Below are positions 24,683 to 33,485 of a stretch of DNA of 64,000 nucleotides, one piece after another. Positions within the stretch are counted from its first letter, which is position 1. Each line of letters opens with the position of its first letter. Under the pieces are notes generated by a model that searched no databases, was not told where the DNA came from, and worked only from the letters and a program-made list of their open reading frames with translations. The stretch covers positions 1-64,000 of the forward strand of contig NZ_LGCM01000019.1 of NCBI RefSeq assembly GCF_001306035.1, in the 5' to 3' direction. This DNA comes from Levilinea saccharolytica (GTDB lineage: Bacteria > Chloroflexota > Anaerolineae > Anaerolineales > Anaerolineaceae). Both the position numbers and the translations under genes were made by a program.

Positions 24683-24767
24683 ATGCCTCTCCTCCAAACC
24701 CCGATTCTACACTATCCTATGATATTCCTTCGGATTCCGGTAGGGTTAATTTAGAAAGTTCTTAATT

Positions 24768-24893
24768 TCACAAAAGGAGCGACGCCAGGCCAAACTGATA
24801 ACCCGCCAGGGTGCTGAGGACGGCCGCCGGCAGCTGAAGCCACTGGGCCTGCGGGTAAAGGTGGGAAGCTCTTTTGGATTTATATTCAAAAAT
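24768..24893 (-). pseudogene. Possible remnant of a coding region
   Basis: In the 292-bp gap, one minus-strand frame shows codon use like its neighbours and encodes a hydrophobic C-terminal-like stretch (QAQWLQLPAAVLSTLAGY...) ending at TGA, but has no ATG, GTG or TTG start in frame. It may be the tail of a decayed gene. Nothing else was seen in the gap except AT-rich DNA. Confidence 0.2.
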
Positions 24894-24974
24894 ATGAATG
24901 TGATTATAACCGCAAATCAAAAATGCTGCGCAGATTGCTATGGCCGATTTCAGATGAGATTGATCCTGAGGATG

Positions 24975-26027
24975 CTACGGCAGCAGCCAGTTGACCTTGT
25001 CCAACTCGCCGCTGAGACCCTGCACCAGCCGCGCTTTTTGGTGATCTGGCAGGAAAGAAGCCTGAGCGGCGGCCAGGATGCGCTCCACCATGATCTGGCG
25101 CGGCAGTCCGAGGTCGCGGCACACGATGCGGTATTCATCGGAAAGGGTGATGCCGGAGATGCTGGGGTCGTCGGTGTTGATGGTCACATTCAAATTGGCG
25201 TTGAGCATGCGGATGAGGGGGTGGTCGGTGAGCATGGCCACCACGCCGGTCTGGTAATTGCTGGTGACGCACACCTCAAAGGGCACATTGCGTTCCGCGG
25301 CCAGGGCGGTGACATCTTCGTCTTCCAGCACGCGCACGCCGTGGCCGATGCGGTCCACTCCCAGGATTTGGATGGCCTCGCGCACGTTTTGCGGCCCGTT
25401 CCATTCGCCTGCGTGGGCGCACAGGCGCAGCCCCGCCTGGCGCGCCTCGCGAAACAGCCCAGAAAAGGGCACGGCGGAAAATTCGGCTTCGTTGCCCGCC
25501 AGATCAATGCCCACCACCCCGCGCGAGATGCGCTCGGCGGCGTACCCCACCACCTCTTCGGCCAACGACACGGCCTCGTGGCGGTTGACCGAGGCGATCA
25601 GGCGCACCACGATGGGGTAGTCACGCGCGGCGCGGGCGGTGCTTTCGCACACCCAATCCATGACTTCGTGCATGGGAAACCCGCGCGCGCGGCTGAGGGC
25701 CACCGGTGTGAAGCGCAGCTCCAGATAGCGCACATTGTCTGCCGCGGCGTCCGCAACGGCTTCGTAGGCCACCCGCTGGATGATCTCCGGCGAGAGATAG
25801 AACAGGCGCAAAGTCTGAAATTTGGAAAGAAACGTCGTAAAATTAAGTGGGTCGTCCACCGTCATCTGCACCAGTGAGCGCAGGTTGGGGTTCAGCGGCA
25901 CGGTGATGCTTTGGGTGCGCGCCAATTCCATAAGGGTCTCAAAACGCAGCGAACCCTCCAAATGGCGGTGCAGATCCACTTTGGGCAGTTGTCGGAAGAA
26001 ATCTCGAAGTGCGGCGGTATTAAACAA
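24975..26027 (-). CDS. add: Adenosine deaminase
   Basis: 350 aa. The metal and catalytic residues of adenosine deaminase are visible: DLHRHLEGS, CAHAGEWNG (His and Glu), RIGHGVRVLED and NTDDPSISG. The enzyme hydrolyses adenosine or deoxyadenosine to inosine in purine salvage; some homologues prefer other aminopurines. The start is taken as TTG at 26027, behind AAGGGG, because the ATG at 26096 lies inside the promoter (-35/-10 spacer) and would not be transcribed. Monocistronic, divergent from the GNAT genes. Confidence 0.88.
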   Translation of the reverse strand: MFNTAALRDFFRQLPKVDLHRHLEGSLRFETLMELARTQSITVPLNPNLRSLVQMTVDDPLNFTTFLSKFQTLRLFYLSPEIIQRVAYEAVADAAADNVRYLELRFTPVALSRARGFPMHEVMDWVCESTARAARDYPIVVRLIASVNRHEAVSLAEEVVGYAAERISRGVVGIDLAGNEAEFSAVPFSGLFREARQAGLRLCAHAGEWNGPQNVREAIQILGVDRIGHGVRVLEDEDVTALAAERNVPFEVCVTSNYQTGVVAMLTDHPLIRMLNANLNVTINTDDPSISGITLSDEYRIVCRDLGLPRQIMVERILAAAQASFLPDHQKARLVQGLSGELDKVNWLLP

Positions 26028-26072
26028 ATGAAAAGCCCCTTGGTTGGGTTGGGCAATTCGCCCCTTCCCCCC

Positions 26073-26100
26073 ATTATATGCGAAAAATTCGCGCAAGCAA
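26073..26100 (-). promoter_or_regulatory. Promoter of the adenosine deaminase gene
   Basis: Minus-strand TTGCTT, 16-bp spacer and TATAAT (plus 26095-26100 and 26073-26078). The spacer contains the short inverted repeat GCGAATTTTTCGC. The implied start site (about 26066) decides the translation start of the gene. Confidence 0.65.
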
Positions 26101-26167
26101 AATCAAAAAACAGTTTTGTACGGCCTAAGAGCGTATTCACAGGGATCCCTTTTTGCCGGAGGACAGC

Positions 26168-27253
26168 ATGACAGAACGAAGCACAAAACGCCTGCGCTTA
26201 TTGGCGCTGACCCGCGCGCAGATGCGCAGTCTCTTGGAGACCCCAGAAGAACTAGAACGCGAATTGAACCTGCGCATCGCGCGGGAAATGATCACCGAGC
26301 CCGTCCGGCGGGCCGGAGCGATCAAGATCGGCCGGTTGGCTCAGGCGCAGGATCAGGAATATGAATGGCTGACCTACTGGCTGATGATTGTGCCGGAGGA
26401 GGCCCAGGGGGTCGGGCTGATCGGCTATAAAGGCGCGCCGGATGCGGACGGCATGGTAGAGGTGGGCTACGGCATTGCCCACACCGTGCAGGGACGCGGC
26501 TACGCCACTGAGGCGCTGCAGGGTATGTTGGCCTGGGCGTTTGAAGACCCCCGCACCCGCACGGTGATGGCCGATGTGCTGCGCACCAACCCGGCTTCCA
26601 GCCGTGTGTTGGAAAAGGTGGGCATGCAAACCGTGGGCGAGACGGAAGAGGCCCTGCTCTGGCGCATGAGCCGTGCCCGCTGGGATCATGTGGCCGTGAT
26701 GGATGTGCTGCGCCGCTTTCAGGCCTTTTATGATGCCCGCGATGTCAGCCAATTGGACGCCTGCATGGAGCTGTTCGCGGCGGATGAGGACGGGCTGGAA
26801 TTGATCGGCACCAACGCATCGGAGCCTGGGCTAGACGAATGGTGCCTGGGGCGGGCAGGGGTGCGCGAGATCCTGGAAGGCGACTGGCTGTATTGGGGTC
26901 AGTTCGCTATGGATCTGGAGCGCGCGCGTGTGACTGTGTGCGGCGATGCCGCCTGGGTCAGCGCGCCCGCCACCGTCACTAAAATTCTGGAGACCCGCCA
27001 GGGGTATGAAAACTTTGTGGGCTACATGCGCTGGGTGCTGGATGAGCAGCCGGAGTGGAGCGCGGAGGAGAAGGTGCTGGATATCCTGCGCGGCGGCACC
27101 AACACGGTCTTTGAGCTGCAAAAAGGCGAACGCTTCGTTTGGCCGGCGCGCCTGACGGCGGTGCTGCTGCGGCAGGCGCAGGGCTGGCGCTTTCAGCACA
27201 TGCAGTTCAGCTTCCCCACCACGCGCTTCCCGGATGTGCGCCGCACGGACTAG
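26168..27253 (+). CDS. GNAT acetyltransferase fused to an NTF2-like domain
   Basis: 361 aa. The N-terminal 160 residues are a GNAT domain of the RimJ/RimL type (GYGIAHTVQGRGYATEAL is the acetyl-CoA loop; NPASSRVLEKVGM the usual C-terminal motif). From about residue 175 a SnoaL/NTF2-like domain follows (VMDVLRRFQAFYDARDVSQL, LEGDWLYWGQFAMDLERARV, WRFQHMQFSFP), a fold that binds small ligands. The ATG at 26168 follows GGAGGA. The acceptor substrate is unknown. First gene of a three-gene run with another GNAT and a large membrane protein. Confidence 0.8.
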   Translation: MTERSTKRLRLLALTRAQMRSLLETPEELERELNLRIAREMITEPVRRAGAIKIGRLAQAQDQEYEWLTYWLMIVPEEAQGVGLIGYKGAPDADGMVEVGYGIAHTVQGRGYATEALQGMLAWAFEDPRTRTVMADVLRTNPASSRVLEKVGMQTVGETEEALLWRMSRARWDHVAVMDVLRRFQAFYDARDVSQLDACMELFAADEDGLELIGTNASEPGLDEWCLGRAGVREILEGDWLYWGQFAMDLERARVTVCGDAAWVSAPATVTKILETRQGYENFVGYMRWVLDEQPEWSAEEKVLDILRGGTNTVFELQKGERFVWPARLTAVLLRQAQGWRFQHMQFSFPTTRFPDVRRTD

Positions 27254-27265
27254 GAGGCTCTCCCC

Positions 27266-27805
27266 ATGCCCATCCAGATTCAACCCCTGACTGCCGCCAA
27301 CCTGGGGGACGCCCGCCGGGTGAACAGCCAATATGAAGTCACCCAGCGTCTGGTGCTGCGTCTGGAGGGTGGGCGGCTGCGTTACCGCGTGGAGCCGGTG
27401 TCCCCCACGTATTTCAAGGATTACCATGCCGATCCGGCGTGCCCCGAAGACTATGTGGACACGCCGGATCGCACCTGGCTGCTGGCCTACGCAGGCGGGC
27501 AGGTGGTGGGCGAAATTCGCCTGGAACGTTGGTGGAACGAGTTCGCTTATATCCACTTGATCGCGGTGGAGCCGGAGATGCGCCAGGCGGGGGTGGGGAC
27601 GGCCCTGCTGGACGCCGCCAAAAACTGGGCGCGCGATCACCAGCATGTGGGGTTGATGTTGGAAACTCAGGATGACAACGTGCCTGCCTGCCGCCTGTAC
27701 GAGCGCAGCGGATTTGAGCTGGGCGGTTTTGACCGCTACGTGTACCGCGCCATGCGCCCGGGCACGCGCGAGATCGCCCTGTATTGGTACTGTTGGGTGG
27801 GTTAG
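27266..27805 (+). CDS. GNAT family acetyltransferase
   Basis: 179 aa single GNAT domain. Motif A lies at about 110-135 (EPEMRQAGVGTALLDAAKNWA), followed by NVPACRLYERSGFELGG. It is preceded by AGGAGG and starts 12 bp after the GNAT-NTF2 gene; its stop codon abuts the ATG of the membrane-protein gene. The two acetyltransferases share only fold-level similarity. The substrate is unknown. Confidence 0.85.
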   Translation: MPIQIQPLTAANLGDARRVNSQYEVTQRLVLRLEGGRLRYRVEPVSPTYFKDYHADPACPEDYVDTPDRTWLLAYAGGQVVGEIRLERWWNEFAYIHLIAVEPEMRQAGVGTALLDAAKNWARDHQHVGLMLETQDDNVPACRLYERSGFELGGFDRYVYRAMRPGTREIALYWYCWVG

Positions 27806-30800
27806 ATGAGCGCGTCTGAGCCAGCCGGACTCCCGCCGAAGGTGCGTTGGCTCCCCTGGGGACTGTGGCTGGGCTATGCCTGGCTGCGGCTGAGCCTGGA
27901 ACTGCCCGTGCCGGTGACTCTGTATCCCGATTCAGGCGATTATCTGCGCATTGCGCAGCGCGCCTGGGGGGACCCGCTCTTTTGGATTGGGGTACGCCCG
28001 GCGGGGGTTCCGCTCTTGTACCGTCTGGTGGGCGCTGCGCCGGAGGCGATTGGCTGGCTGCAGCTGCTGGCGTCCATCGCGGCCTGGGGGGTGTTGGCCT
28101 GGGCGGTGCTGCGGGCGGCGCGCACACCCCTGGCGGGGCTTCTCTCTTTTGGGGTGGTGCTGGCGTTCAGCCTGGGGCTGGATATCCTGCGCTGGGACCG
28201 GATTGTGCTCAGCGAGTCGCTGTCGCTCTCTCTGTTGGCCCTGGTGCTGGCGGCCTGGCTGTGGCTGATGGAAGGCTGGAGCTGGGGTAAAGCGGCCGCC
28301 CTGCTGACGGTCAGCGCGCTGTGGATGCTGGCGCGGGAGACGAACACCTACCTGGGGGCCTTACTGGGGGTGGGCCTGGGGGCAGGCGTGCTGCTGCGGC
28401 GCGTGCGGGCGCGTTGGGGCTGGGTGGCGGCAGGGCTGCTGGTGTGCTTTGCGGGCTTTCAGGGCCTTTCCAACCGCGGGGAACGCTGGGTGTTTCCCTT
28501 CTTTAATGTGTTGGCCCAGCGCATTTTGCCGGATGCTCACAAGGTAGCTTTTTTCCAGCAGTTTGAAATGCCGGTCAGCCCGGCGCTGTTGGAGATGGCC
28601 GGAAAATGGGCGCACAGCGATGATTTTGCGCTGTATAACGCCGAATCGCTGCGCGGCTTTCAGTCGTGGGCGGCCGCACGGGGTAAATCCACTTATTTGG
28701 AATATCTGCTGGCAGATCCGCTGCGCACGGCCTGGGAGCCGCTGCAAAACGCGGATGTGCTCTTGTTTCCCACCCTGCGCGGGTACACGCCACAGGGATT
28801 GCGCGGGCTGCCGGTGGACGGGCTGTATCCGCAAAGCCCCTGGGCTGTGGGCGGGCTGGCGGTGTTGGGTGCGCTCTGTTGGGGGGCGGCCTGGGCGCGC
28901 TGGCGGCGGCTGAACGGGCGGGGGCTGTGGGCGGCGCTGGCGCTGCTGCTGCTCAGTTACCCTCACCTGGCGCTGGTCTGGCACGGCGATGCTATGGAAG
29001 TTGGCCGCCACGCGCTGGCCGCGGGGGTGCAGCTGCGGCTGGGTCTGTGGTTGGCGCTGCTGTTTGGCTTGCAAGCCTATAGGTGGGGGCCGGAGCCGCC
29101 CCAGCCCGCAGGGCCGGACCAGCTGGAGGCCGCTGTGGCGGGCGTGTGGGCCGGGCTGCGCCGCGCCGAAACACGCCCCCGTCTGGCCGCCTGGGGCCTG
29201 GGCCTGGTATGGGCGCAGGGGTTGGCCGCCTGGGGGCTGCACGCCGCTCAGGGCGGGCTGGTTTCGCGCCTGGGGCTGGTTGTGACCGTGGGGTGGGCTT
29301 TGCTGTTGGGCGCGGCGGGGTTGGGCTGGGCAGCGCGGCGGCGCGGGTGGGGGCGGCCGCAAAAATGGCGCGTGCCAACCGCCTGGGGAGCCGCGGCCCT
29401 GCTCACTTTGGCGGTGGGGGCGGGCCTGACGGCCTGGGTGTTCCTGCGTCCGCTGGATGAGGCCTGGATGCAGTGGCTGTATCAGCGCCCCGCGGGGGAT
29501 GTGGAGGTCTTTGAACGCCTGCGCGGCCTGGCGCTCAGCCTGCGCTGGCCGCTGCTGTGGGTGGGGGCGGGTGCTGCGCAGGTTTTGGGCCTGTGGATCG
29601 TTGCGTGCTGGGAGGATTTTCGTCAGGCGGCGCACACGGGCAGTCTGGGGCGGGCGGCGCTGATATTGGGCCTGGGCGGACTGACCCTGGCGCAGGCGGC
29701 GGTGCTGGTGCTGCGGCTGGAGGTGTTCTTGACCATCCCAGGCTGGAAGTGGTATTTTGCCCCGCGGGATCTGCCGCAGGGGGCCTGGTTGGGCGGGGCG
29801 CTGCTGGCCGCCGGACTGACGGCCTGCGTTGGGTGGGCGGGGCGCTCGTCACCCTGGGGGCGGCGGGCGGCCTGGGCGGGGCTGGTGGTGCTGGCTGCCG
29901 CGGGGCAGTGGGGGCTGGGCGCGGCCGCGGGCGGAACCCCGTGGGCGGTGCAGGAGAAATTTGCGTCAGCGGCGGATGCGCAGGAGCTGTTTGACAGTCT
30001 GCGCGGCGAAGACCCTCCCACCCATTTGGCTCCGCTGCACCTGCCTGGCGCGGCGCGCGTCTACCGCGCTCTGGAGGCCCCTTTGCAGGCGGCGGATCCG
30101 CTGGAGAAGGCCGATGAACGGGCGGAACGGATGCGCACGGTCTTTACCTGGCTGATGCCGCTGCTGGCGGGGGGCGCGGCCCTTCTGACCGCCGCCTGGA
30201 GCCGCCGCATGGGCCTGCCCGACGGCGCAGCCCTCTTGGCGGGGGCGCTTTTGGCCTGCCTGCCAGCTTTCTTGCTGACCCCCTTGTTCATGGAACAGTG
30301 GCTGCTGCCGGGGTTGGCATTGGGGGTGGTGTGGTGCGGCCTGCGCGCTGCGGAACAACGCCAGCCCCTGTGGGCGGCGGCCGCAGCGGGGCTGTGGGTG
30401 TGGGGGCTGTCCATTTCTCTGGGGTTTGCCGCCCTGGGGATCGCGGGGGCGGTGTGGTGGTTTGGGCTGGGGCCGGCCCGCCGCTGGCGCTTGGGCTGGG
30501 GGGCGGCAGCCGGGGCGGCGGGCATGACCGTGCTGCTGGCGATCAGCGGCCTGCCCCTGGGCCAGGCCCTGGCGGAATCCTGGGCGGCGCTGACGCAGAC
30601 CCGCCCTTTGGGAGCGGGCCTGGGCGGCTATTGGAACCACCTGCGGCTGAATCTGGCGGAGCTGGCGGTGTGGAACGGTCTGCCCCTGATGGGGCTGGCT
30701 CTGGTGCGGCTGTGGAACGCGCGCCGCGCCAGGCAGCGCCGTTTGGATTTCCTGGCGTTGGGGGCCGGCGCGGCGGTGGTGACAGCAGATTTGCTCACCT

Positions 30801-30982
30801 GGACCCGCGGCAGTGCGCAGTTCTCCGGGTTATATCTGGCCCCGTTCCTGGCGTTCATGGCCGCGGATCAAATTTACCGCAGCTTTCCGGCGCGCAAAGC
30901 CCCCTGGGTGGGGGCGGCGCTGGCGGCGGCGCAGATTTTGCTCACCCTGCTCATTTTCCAGGCGCACGATTTTTACAACTGA
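27806..30982 (+). CDS. Large multi-spanning membrane protein, GT-C glycosyltransferase-like
   Basis: 1058 aa, extremely rich in Leu, Ala, Gly and Trp, with roughly 20 or more hydrophobic segments. An early loop reads LYPDSGDYLRIAQRAW (about 37-52), similar to the first external loop of GT-39/PMT-like lipid-linked sugar transferases, where an acidic residue is catalytic. A second hydrophobic block (about 700-1050) after a soluble segment (FASAADAQELFDSLRGEDPP, AARVYRALEAPLQ) suggests a two-module or duplicated architecture. The ATG directly follows the GNAT stop codon. A role in decorating envelope glycans or proteins is plausible but unproven. Confidence 0.7.
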   Translation: MSASEPAGLPPKVRWLPWGLWLGYAWLRLSLELPVPVTLYPDSGDYLRIAQRAWGDPLFWIGVRPAGVPLLYRLVGAAPEAIGWLQLLASIAAWGVLAWAVLRAARTPLAGLLSFGVVLAFSLGLDILRWDRIVLSESLSLSLLALVLAAWLWLMEGWSWGKAAALLTVSALWMLARETNTYLGALLGVGLGAGVLLRRVRARWGWVAAGLLVCFAGFQGLSNRGERWVFPFFNVLAQRILPDAHKVAFFQQFEMPVSPALLEMAGKWAHSDDFALYNAESLRGFQSWAAARGKSTYLEYLLADPLRTAWEPLQNADVLLFPTLRGYTPQGLRGLPVDGLYPQSPWAVGGLAVLGALCWGAAWARWRRLNGRGLWAALALLLLSYPHLALVWHGDAMEVGRHALAAGVQLRLGLWLALLFGLQAYRWGPEPPQPAGPDQLEAAVAGVWAGLRRAETRPRLAAWGLGLVWAQGLAAWGLHAAQGGLVSRLGLVVTVGWALLLGAAGLGWAARRRGWGRPQKWRVPTAWGAAALLTLAVGAGLTAWVFLRPLDEAWMQWLYQRPAGDVEVFERLRGLALSLRWPLLWVGAGAAQVLGLWIVACWEDFRQAAHTGSLGRAALILGLGGLTLAQAAVLVLRLEVFLTIPGWKWYFAPRDLPQGAWLGGALLAAGLTACVGWAGRSSPWGRRAAWAGLVVLAAAGQWGLGAAAGGTPWAVQEKFASAADAQELFDSLRGEDPPTHLAPLHLPGAARVYRALEAPLQAADPLEKADERAERMRTVFTWLMPLLAGGAALLTAAWSRRMGLPDGAALLAGALLACLPAFLLTPLFMEQWLLPGLALGVVWCGLRAAEQRQPLWAAAAAGLWVWGLSISLGFAALGIAGAVWWFGLGPARRWRLGWGAAAGAAGMTVLLAISGLPLGQALAESWAALTQTRPLGAGLGGYWNHLRLNLAELAVWNGLPLMGLALVRLWNARRARQRRLDFLALGAGAAVVTADLLTWTRGSAQFSGLYLAPFLAFMAADQIYRSFPARKAPWVGAALAAAQILLTLLIFQAHDFYN

Positions 30983-30994
30983 TGCTGTGCGTGC

Positions 30995-31333
30995 CTATTT
31001 GGGCCGTTTGAACGAGAACGCGTAGGTTTTTTCCTTGCTGACGGTCACGCTGACCAGTTCCCATCCGTTTTGACCCTGAGCGTTGAGCAGGTTGTTCATC
31101 GTGGACTGATCCCCGTCTACCAGAGTCTTGCAGATCATCTCAGCGGTCTCGCGGTCGGCTTCGCAGGTGGCGATAACGGCCTGATATTCCCATTGGGCGT
31201 AGGATTTGGGGGCTTTGGCCGAGCCGCGGGTGGCAGTCAGGATCAGCAGCAGGGCGGTGACCAGGGCCAGAATACCGATGCCCAGCAGGGCATACTTGCG
31301 CAGTTTGTTGATGGTGGTGGCGTCGAGTTCCAT
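30995..31333 (-). CDS. Single-helix protein with DUF4177-like C-terminal domain
   Basis: 112 aa: one transmembrane helix (about 14-36) followed by a small domain with QWEYQAVI...LLNAQGQNGWELVSVTV, the pattern of DUF4177 (WEY...LN..G..GWELV). Such domains are short, of unknown function, and often occur in membrane-anchored form. The ATG at 31333 follows GAGGAGG by five bases; longer upstream extension is unlikely. Convergent with the membrane-protein gene (12-bp gap). Confidence 0.75.
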   Translation of the reverse strand: MELDATTINKLRKYALLGIGILALVTALLLILTATRGSAKAPKSYAQWEYQAVIATCEADRETAEMICKTLVDGDQSTMNNLLNAQGQNGWELVSVTVSKEKTYAFSFKRPK

Positions 31334-31581
31334 GGGTGCCTCCTCAAAATTGGCGGGCAGCTCCTCTGCCCCTGGGGCCAAACGCGGCCCAGGAACAGCG
31401 CTGCAAAAAAGGGGTGATCCATCCGCAGGCGGCTGCGATGGCACGGGACTCTGTTGCACAAAATGTGCCTGAGTGCACGCGGGAAGATGCAGACAGCGCT
31501 GAAGGCGCTATCTTTCTGTGGTTTTGTTGGCTATAATGAAATCAGCGTACGTTCACCGTTTGAGTTTCAACAGGAGGAACT

Positions 31582-31854
31582 ATGAGCGACAAAGAAAAAG
31601 ACCTGGAAGATCAAATTTTGGACCGCATGGGCCACCGCCCGGGCGCGCAGCGCCTGGCCGTTTTGGCCAAACATGTCTGGGCGCAGGGCGATACCTATGC
31701 CAGCCTGGCCTCAAAGCACTACGGTGACATCAGCGAGCCCTATTGGCGTCTGATTTTCGAATTCAACCGCGCCGTGATCGGCGACCACCCCAACGATATT
31801 AAGGTTGGAACCGAGATCGAAATCCCGGTGCTGCCGCCGGAACTGAAGAAGTAA
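31582..31854 (+). CDS. Small LysM-domain protein
   Basis: 90-aa protein with no signal peptide and a single LysM-like domain occupying residues 30-85 (AQGDTYASLASKHYGDISEPYWRLI, then KVGTEIEIPVLP). The YGDISEPYW insert is like that of intracellular LysM proteins (YgaU-type and phage baseplate-associated) that act as small protein adaptors, not wall-binding. The start follows CAGGAGG. A TATAAT at 31532-31537 may be its -10 box. Single gene. Confidence 0.78.
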   Translation: MSDKEKDLEDQILDRMGHRPGAQRLAVLAKHVWAQGDTYASLASKHYGDISEPYWRLIFEFNRAVIGDHPNDIKVGTEIEIPVLPPELKK

Positions 31855-31883
31855 TCTCTCCGGCCAGCGTTGTACGAAAAAGC

Positions 31884-31916
31884 AGAGGCAAGTCCGTGAG
31901 CATGGGACTTGCCTCT
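31884..31916. terminator. Probable terminator between convergent genes
   Basis: AGAGGCAAGTCC / GGACTTGCCTCT hairpin with a short, imperfect T tract (GTGTGTTTC). Confidence 0.6.
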
Positions 31917-31941
31917 GTGTGTTTCTGGGTGTGGGTCAATC

Positions 31942-33372
31942 TCAGCCGGGCGGCGGGCTGTGATGAATCTCCCAGGCAGCGCGCAGGCCCGATTCGATGG
32001 CCCCTTGAATCCAGGCGTGAGCCAGCGAGGTGTGCTCCCCGGCAAAATGGATGCGCCCTTCGGGGGCGGTGACGGCCTCCTGCAGCAGGGTTTGCTGACC
32101 GGGGTCAAAGAGGGCAAAGGCCCCTCCGGCAAATTCATCATCATGCCACATCTGCGAAGCGCCGCCTTCCACTGTGTCCAAAATCTGGGGGTGAATCTGG
32201 GCCACGTTTTCCACCGCCTGGCGCAGCCGGTCTTCGGGTGAAAGCGAGCCCCAGCGCTGGGCATCTTCGCCCCAGGTGTAGCTGGCTAGCAGCACCCCGC
32301 GGCCGGTGTCGCGCCCGTGTTCGGGATAATACAGGTTGCGGATGGCCAGGTCGGTCATGGTGCCGCCGCCGTAAATGCCCTCGTCCTCTTCCCAAAAGCG
32401 CCGCCGAGTTTGCAGGAAGACCTTGGCGGAGGCGTCGTAGTGCAGCTGGCGGATGGCGCGCTGTTTGGCGCGGGAAAAAGCCGGAGATACCTCAATGTGG
32501 CGCATGACCGAGAAGGGCAGAGTCAGAATGGCGTAATCGCCGGTGAAGCTCACCGGCCCGGCCAGGGTGCGTCCGCGCAGGGTGACCGTTTCGGGGGATT
32601 GTTCAACGGCGGTGACGCGCACGCCGAAATGCAGCCGCGCCCCCAGGCTGGGCACAAAGGCCCGGGGCAGCTCGTCGCTGCCGCGCGGCAGGTACACCAT
32701 GTCGGTGTAGTATTGACCAATTTCTTCGCGCAGCAGCTCTAAGAATGAGGAATTGAGGATGGCTTCTTGATTAAACAGCAGGCCAAAGCGTTCAATGGCC
32801 CCTTCGGACCAATTCTGATGCTCCAGAAATTCGCGCACCGAAAATTCATCGTGGCTGGCGGCGATTTTGGCCCAGCCGATTTCGCCTTCTTTCTCCACCA
32901 GGCTGGCTAAAGGGCGCAGGGCCTCTTCCCACAGGGCGGCGGCGCTTTTTCCGCGCTCAGAGGGGCTCAATTCAAAGCCCAGCAGCTCAGGGTTGGCCTC
33001 GGCCTCGCCCAGGGTGCGGCGCTGACCGTGGAGGTAGAGCAGGGCGCGGGCGTTGTTCATGGTGAAGGGGGCGGTGGGCAGACCGAATTTTTCCACGTAG
33101 GCCAGGGTCAGTTGGTGGCTGCGGGGGATGCGCATGGCCCCGGCTTCGGCGTGCAGCCCGTGGGTGAAGGGTTCGCGCAGGGTGAAAACGCGCCCGCCCA
33201 CTCGCGTTTGCGCTTCGAGCAGGATGGGGTGGTGACCGGCGCGCTGCAGCTCATAGGCGGCCGTCAAACCGGCCATACCGGCCCCGGCGATCAGGACGGT
33301 TTTGCGTTTGCCTTTGCGCTCCGGCAGCCCGCGGCGAATGACGGTTAGCGCGTCAAATGTCGGGTTAGACAC
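31942..33372 (-). CDS. Flavin monoamine oxidase family protein
   Basis: 476 aa. A Rossmann FAD-binding motif lies near the N terminus (VLIAGAGMAGLTAAYELQRAGH), followed by the MAO/L-amino-acid-oxidase fingerprints RVGGRVFTL and a C-terminal HFAGEHTSLAHAWIQGAIESGLRAA, which closes the FAD site. Family members oxidise amines or amino acids to imines plus hydrogen peroxide. The start is GTG at 33372, placed six bases after AGGAGG; an upstream ATG lies within the promoter palindrome. Probably transcribed from its own promoter although it follows murI. Confidence 0.88.
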   Translation of the reverse strand: MSNPTFDALTVIRRGLPERKGKRKTVLIAGAGMAGLTAAYELQRAGHHPILLEAQTRVGGRVFTLREPFTHGLHAEAGAMRIPRSHQLTLAYVEKFGLPTAPFTMNNARALLYLHGQRRTLGEAEANPELLGFELSPSERGKSAAALWEEALRPLASLVEKEGEIGWAKIAASHDEFSVREFLEHQNWSEGAIERFGLLFNQEAILNSSFLELLREEIGQYYTDMVYLPRGSDELPRAFVPSLGARLHFGVRVTAVEQSPETVTLRGRTLAGPVSFTGDYAILTLPFSVMRHIEVSPAFSRAKQRAIRQLHYDASAKVFLQTRRRFWEEDEGIYGGGTMTDLAIRNLYYPEHGRDTGRGVLLASYTWGEDAQRWGSLSPEDRLRQAVENVAQIHPQILDTVEGGASQMWHDDEFAGGAFALFDPGQQTLLQEAVTAPEGRIHFAGEHTSLAHAWIQGAIESGLRAAWEIHHSPPPG

Positions 33373-33388
33373 GGCATACCTCCTTGGT

Positions 33389-33417
33389 TTAATTATGATA
33401 AATTGTATCATAATTAA
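33389..33417 (-). promoter_or_regulatory. Operator palindrome over the amine oxidase promoter
   Basis: A perfect 12-bp inverted repeat (TTAATTATGATA / TATCATAATTAA) with a five-base spacer. The minus-strand extended -10 TGATACAAT falls in its centre, 30 bp upstream of the GTG start. AT-rich, unlike flanking DNA. The cognate regulator is not encoded next to it. Confidence 0.6.
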
Positions 33418-33485
33418 CCAGCCCCCGCGCGCGGCGGAGGCTGGGATCAGGGTAAACCGGGGCGGCAGGGAAACGTCGTGGGCGG

